64,000 nucleotides of DNA from Nocardioides sp. T2.26MG-1 (lineage in GTDB: Bacteria; Actinomycetota; Actinomycetes; Propionibacteriales; Nocardioidaceae): contig NZ_CATNLZ010000036.1 in assembly GCF_950101795.1 (NCBI RefSeq), forward strand, positions 107,844 through 171,843, given 5' to 3'. The position numbers and the translations under genes are program-made. Within the stretch, counting starts at the first letter, position 1. The number at the start of each line of letters is the position of its first letter. The notes under the pieces were generated by a model, which was not told the origin of the DNA, did not search any database, and worked only from the letters and a program-made list of their open reading frames with translations. Positions 61,201 through 64,000 of the stretch are shown piece by piece.

Positions 61201-61868
61201 AGTCCGGCAGCTGGCGCGACGACCAGGACCTCGCCGAGGTCTACACCGCGTGGGGCGGCTTCGCCTACGGCCGCGGGCTGGACGGCGCACCGGCCGCGGA
61301 CGACATGCGCACGGCGTACCGCCGCATCAAGGTGGCCGCCAAGAACGTCGACAGCACCGAGCACGACATCGCCGACTCCGACGACTACTTCCAGTACCAC
61401 GGCGGGATGATCGCCACCGTCCGCGCGCTGACCGGCGCGGACCCGAAGGCGTACGTCGGCGACTCGACCTCCCCCGACGCGGTGCGCACCCGCACGCTGC
61501 AGGAGGAGACCAACCGGGTGTTCCGGGCGCGGGTGGTCAACCCGCGGTGGATCGGCGCGATGCAGCGACACGGCTACAAGGGCGCGTTCGAGCTGGCCGC
61601 GACCGTGGACTACCTTTTCGGCTTCGACGCGACCGCCGGGGTGGTGCACGACTGGATGTACGAGTCGCTGGCCGCCTCCTACGTGCTCGACGAGACCAAC
61701 CAGCAGTTCCTGCGCACCTCGAACCCGTGGGCGCTGCGCGGGATCGTCGAGCGGCTGCACGAGGCCGCCGAGCGCGGGCTGTGGGCGGAGCCCGACGCGG
61801 AGACGCTGGCCTCGCTGCAGAAGGTCTACCTCGAGGTCGAGGGCGACCTGGAAGGAGACGACGCGTGA
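58248..61868 (+). CDS. cobN: Cobaltochelatase subunit CobN
   Basis: A 1206-residue CobN, the large subunit of the aerobic ATP-dependent cobaltochelatase that inserts cobalt into hydrogenobyrinic acid diamide. Family motifs are visible: GNAVGLDTPVSTIRLLRRMR, VHVGKHGSLEWLPGK, LPLFYPFLVNDPGEG and FGSKPGSYGAGI. ATG 58248 follows GGAGGAGG. The partner subunits CobS/CobT (or ChlI/ChlD) are not in the window. It overlaps cobF by 4 bases. Confidence 0.95.
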   Translation: MAVPTHASTRICLLSTSDTDLLSARASGAAYVLANPARSLPALDDVDLVVVRLLGSPHDLEPWRDRIFDGGRPVVVLGGEAQPSAELMELSSIPIGIAAEAHRYLAEGGPANLAQLHAFLSDTVLLTGNGFEPPAVIPSWGYAERGGFEASTTGAPLPRVGILYYRAHQASGNTEFAHALADAVDATERAVGVPIFAGSLRSAPDDLFEALGTLDALVVTVLAAGGSVPASVSAGGDDETWDVERIAALDIPVLQGLCLTSGRAEWEASDDGVTPLDSANQIAIPEFDGRIITVPFSFKEIDRDGLPRYVADAERCRRVAAIAVNHARLRHVPNAEKKVALVLSAYPTKHARIGNAVGLDTPVSTIRLLRRMRDAGYDLGEPGAVPGLDLEGDAEAGDALIHAMIAAGGQDEEWLTAGQLTDAHVRITAEQYAAWTADLPSALREEMTQAWGEAPGSLFVNDDGEIVLATLVAGNVVLMIQPPRGFGENPVAIYHDPDLAPTHHYLAAYRWLEAPEAEGGFGAHAVVHVGKHGSLEWLPGKNAALSPGCGTDAALGSLPLFYPFLVNDPGEGAQAKRRAHATIIDHLVPPMARAETYGDIARLEQLLDEYGNIAAMDPAKLPAIRGEIWALMRAAELHRDLGLDERPEDDDFDDFILHVDGWLCEIKDVQIRDGLHVLGQAPTGEARVNLVLAILRASQVWGGVGDAVTGLRAALGLTEGAATATVDAYEEQARALVVAMEAAGWDPAVADTLHDDPAVRRVLRFAATEVVPRLAGTGAEIDTLLHALDGGYVAAGPSGSPLRGLVNVLPTGRNFYTVDPRAIPSRLAWQTGQAMAESLVQRYLDETGEHPTSVGLSVWGTSAMRTSGDDVAEVLALLGVRPEWDEMSRRVNHLAVIDLAELGRPRIDVTVRISGFFRDAFPHVVAMLDDAVQLVADLDEPDELNFVRAHARADLAEHGDARRATTRIFGSKPGSYGAGILQVVESGSWRDDQDLAEVYTAWGGFAYGRGLDGAPAADDMRTAYRRIKVAAKNVDSTEHDIADSDDYFQYHGGMIATVRALTGADPKAYVGDSTSPDAVRTRTLQEETNRVFRARVVNPRWIGAMQRHGYKGAFELAATVDYLFGFDATAGVVHDWMYESLAASYVLDETNQQFLRTSNPWALRGIVERLHEAAERGLWAEPDAETLASLQKVYLEVEGDLEGDDA

Positions 61869-62578
61869 GGATCCGCATCATCGGCGTGGGGATGGGCCCG
61901 CAGCACGTGACGCCGGAAGCCGCCGAGGCCCTGCGCGGCTGCGACTACGTGATCGCCGCGGCGAAGAACACCGACGACGGTCTCCTGGCTGCCCGCCGAG
62001 CGATCGCCGGGGCCCACGGGGTCGAGGTCGTCGCCGTCCCGGACCCGCCCCGTGACCGCGAGGCCGACTACGAGCGCGCGGTCGCCGACTGGCACGAGGC
62101 GCGGGTGTCGGCGTACGAGAGCGTGCTGCGCGAGCGCGGCGGCACCGCGGCGTTCCTGGTCTGGGGCGACCCGTCGCTCTACGACTCCACGATCCGCATC
62201 GTCGAGCGGCTCGCCGCGCGACTGCCGATCGACTACGACGTGCTGCCGGGCATCAGCGCCCCACAGCTGCTGGCCGCCCGGCACCGGATCGTGCTGCACC
62301 CGGTGGGCGGGCCGGTGCACGTCACCACCGGACGTCGCCTGCGCGAGGACATCGCGGCCGGGCAGACGAACCTCTGCGTCATGCTCAACGCGCACCTCGA
62401 CCTCGCCGGCCTCGAGGACTGGTCGCTGTGGTGGGGCGCCAACCTCGGCACACCCACCGAGGCGCTCGCCGCCGGACGCGTCGGCGACGTCCTCGACGAG
62501 ATCGAGCGGGCCCGCGACGGCGCGAAGGCCGCAGCCGGCTGGGTGATGGACCTCTACCTGCTGCGAGCACCCGCATGA
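61865..62578 (+). CDS. cobF: Precorrin-6A synthase (deacetylating) CobF
   Basis: A 237-residue SAM-dependent tetrapyrrole methylase. The N-terminal motif is RIRIIGVGMGPQHVTPEAAE, with FLVWGDPSLYDSTIR and the VLPGISAPQLLAAR loop typical of the fold; the length and sequence match CobF. CobF marks the aerobic cobalamin pathway (C-1 methylation with deacetylation). GTG 61865 overlaps cobN, and the stop overlaps cobQ. Confidence 0.9.
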   Translation: MRIRIIGVGMGPQHVTPEAAEALRGCDYVIAAAKNTDDGLLAARRAIAGAHGVEVVAVPDPPRDREADYERAVADWHEARVSAYESVLRERGGTAAFLVWGDPSLYDSTIRIVERLAARLPIDYDVLPGISAPQLLAARHRIVLHPVGGPVHVTTGRRLREDIAAGQTNLCVMLNAHLDLAGLEDWSLWWGANLGTPTEALAAGRVGDVLDEIERARDGAKAAAGWVMDLYLLRAPA

Positions 62579-63999
62579 GCGGCCTGCTGGTCGCCGGCAC
62601 CACCTCCGACGCCGGCAAGTCCGTGGTCACCACGGGGCTGTGCCGGGCGTTCGCGCGACGCGGCGTCGCGGTCGCACCATACAAGGCGCAGAACATGTCC
62701 AACAACTCGATGGTCTGCCACGACCGCGACGGCGCGACCGCCGAGATCGGGCGAGCCCAGTGGATCCAGGCCCTCGCTGCCCGGGTCACGCCCGAGCCGG
62801 CGATCAACCCGGTGCTGCTCAAGCCCGGCAGCGACCGGCGCAGCCACGTCGTGCTGATGGGCCGGCCGGCGGGTGAGGTCTCGGCCACGGACTGGGAGGC
62901 CGGCCGGCGGCACCTGGCGCTCGCGGCCCACGCGGCGTACGACGACCTCGCCTCGCGCTTCGAGGTCGTCGTCGCGGAGGGCGCGGGCAGCCCGGCGGAG
63001 ATCAACCTGCGGTCCAGCGACTACGTGAACATGGGGCTGGCCCGGCACGCCGACCTGCCGGTGGTGGTCGTCGGGGACATCGACCGGGGTGGGCTGTTCG
63101 CCTCGATGGTCGGCACCGTGGCGCTGCTGGAGCCGGCCGACCAGGCGCTGGTGGCGGGGTTCATCGTCAACAAGTTCCGCGGCGACCTCGAGCTGCTCGA
63201 GCCCGGGCTGCGGCAGCTGGAGGCGCTGACCGGCCGGCCGGTGCACGGCGTACTCCCCTGGCACCCCGACCTCTGGCTCGACTCCGAGGACGCGCTCGAC
63301 CTCGACGGCCGGCGCAGCCAGGACACGGCACGCGTGCGGGTGGCGGTGGTGCGGCTCCCCCGCATCAGCAACTTCACCGACGTCGACGCCCTCGGCCTGG
63401 AGCCCGAGCTCGACGTCGTGTTCGCAGCGCGCCCCCGCGACCTCGCCGACGCCGACCTCGTCGTGCTGCCCGGCACCCGCGCGACGATCAGCGACCTGGC
63501 GTGGCTGCGGTCGCGGGGGCTCGACGAGGCGATCGTCGAGCACGCCCGCGCCGGACGGCCGGTGCTGGGCATCTGCGGTGGCTGCCAGATGCTGGGCCGC
63601 ACGATCACCGACTCGGACGGCGTGGAGGGCGCACCGCGGACGGTCGAGGGCCTCGGCCTGCTCGACCTCGCCACGACGTTCAGCCCGGAGAAGGTGCTGC
63701 GCCTCCGCGCGCCCGCGGGCTACGAGATCCACCACGGCCGCGTGGTGGGCGAGCGGACCGCCGGGCCGGTCACCGGCACGATGGTCCACGGGGCGCTCGA
63801 GGACGACGCCCACCGCGCGGCGTACCTCGCGCAGGCGCTCGGCGTGACCAGCACCGCGTCGTTCCCGGCCGCCCGGGAGCGGCGGCTGGAGCTGCTGGGC
63901 GACCTGGTCGAGGAGCACCTCGACGTCGACGCGCTGCTGGCGCTGGCACGCGCGGGCGCACCGGACCTGCCGACGCTGACGATAGGGAGACGGCCATGA
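62575..63999 (+). CDS. cobQ: Cobyric acid synthase CobQ
   Basis: A 474-residue CobQ that amidates the b, d, e and g carboxylates of adenosylcobyrinic acid a,c-diamide. The N-terminal dethiobiotin-synthetase-like ATPase has AGTTSDAGKSVVTTGL and APYKAQNMSNNS. The C-terminal glutaminase has GICGGCQMLGR (catalytic Cys) and a final His in GYEIHHGRVV. It starts in the cobF stop codon and ends in the start of the next gene. Confidence 0.95.
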   Translation: MSGLLVAGTTSDAGKSVVTTGLCRAFARRGVAVAPYKAQNMSNNSMVCHDRDGATAEIGRAQWIQALAARVTPEPAINPVLLKPGSDRRSHVVLMGRPAGEVSATDWEAGRRHLALAAHAAYDDLASRFEVVVAEGAGSPAEINLRSSDYVNMGLARHADLPVVVVGDIDRGGLFASMVGTVALLEPADQALVAGFIVNKFRGDLELLEPGLRQLEALTGRPVHGVLPWHPDLWLDSEDALDLDGRRSQDTARVRVAVVRLPRISNFTDVDALGLEPELDVVFAARPRDLADADLVVLPGTRATISDLAWLRSRGLDEAIVEHARAGRPVLGICGGCQMLGRTITDSDGVEGAPRTVEGLGLLDLATTFSPEKVLRLRAPAGYEIHHGRVVGERTAGPVTGTMVHGALEDDAHRAAYLAQALGVTSTASFPAARERRLELLGDLVEEHLDVDALLALARAGAPDLPTLTIGRRP

Positions 64000-64000
64000 A
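63996..64000 (+). CDS. Start of next cobalamin-operon gene (partial)
   Basis: An ATG at 63996 overlaps the cobQ stop (ATGA) and follows AGGGAGACGG, so another co-transcribed gene begins here. Only five bases are in the window; its product cannot be read. Confidence 0.6.

Noticed and set aside
58698..61760. A 1020-codon antisense open frame across cobN
   Set aside because: Mirror of CobN codon bias (His/Arg/Gly-rich translation, no domain); CobN is unambiguous on the other strand.
1..64000. CRISPR arrays, IS elements and rRNA/tRNA genes
   Set aside because: No regularly spaced repeats, transposase motifs or structural RNA genes were seen.

Overview
The window is high-GC DNA with actinobacterial traits: many GTG and TTG starts, ATGA/GTGA start-stop overlaps, CopD-CtaG fusions, an ECF42/DGPF pair, and SCO6880- and DUF6112-type conjugation proteins. 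Gene content and codon use fit Nocardioidaceae (Nocardioides-like). This is inference; there is no rRNA or tRNA in the window to confirm it.

Region 1 (about 1-21.6 kb) is a metal and envelope-redox island. It holds two intact cation-diffusion exporters, an ArsR repressor, a System II cytochrome c assembly pair (resB-ccsB), a cupredoxin lipoprotein with a polytopic partner, and a copper operon (DUF3105, DUF305, CopC, CopD-CtaG). It also holds an isolated FliL-like protein, a CcdA-Lnt operon, a TlpA-like thioredoxin and a BlaI/BlaR-M56 pair. Six 19-bp dyads of the form CTACTA-N7-TAGTAG lie in front of nearly all these operons, including the intergenic region of blaI itself. The simplest reading is one BlaI-controlled regulon for extracytoplasmic copper, thiol and haem handling. 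The island also carries broken genes: a resB fragment, a truncated DUF3152 gene, and a decayed copy of an ICMT-exporter-ArsR cassette.

Region 2 (about 21.8-45.0 kb) is an integrative conjugative element. It runs from a primase-polymerase and ParB, through a type IV secretion module (TcpC/VirB8-like anchor, NlpC/P60 hydrolase, two DUF6112 proteins, VirB6-like, SCO6880-like, VirB4, VirD4-type coupling ATPase), ArdC antirestriction and Ssb, to an excisionase and tyrosine integrase. Minus-strand insertions look like cargo: a GIY-YIG protein, a large SMC-like ATPase, and a lipoprotein plus matrixin-type protease. I could not recognise a relaxase or an att repeat.

Region 3 (45.2-48.5 kb) is an intact version of the heavy-metal cassette decayed at the other side of the element (ICMT, two exporters, CmtR-like repressor), followed by a small secreted protein.

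Region 4 (48.7-64.0 kb) looks chromosomal. It has a DGPF/YCII protein with an ECF42 sigma factor, a PLP-dependent dehydratase, a three-gene JetA-JetB-JetC (Wadjet/MksBEF) operon with no recognisable JetD nuclease subunit, a flavodoxin-fold reductase, and a cobalamin riboswitch followed by cobN-cobF-cobQ, with the next gene cut by the window edge.
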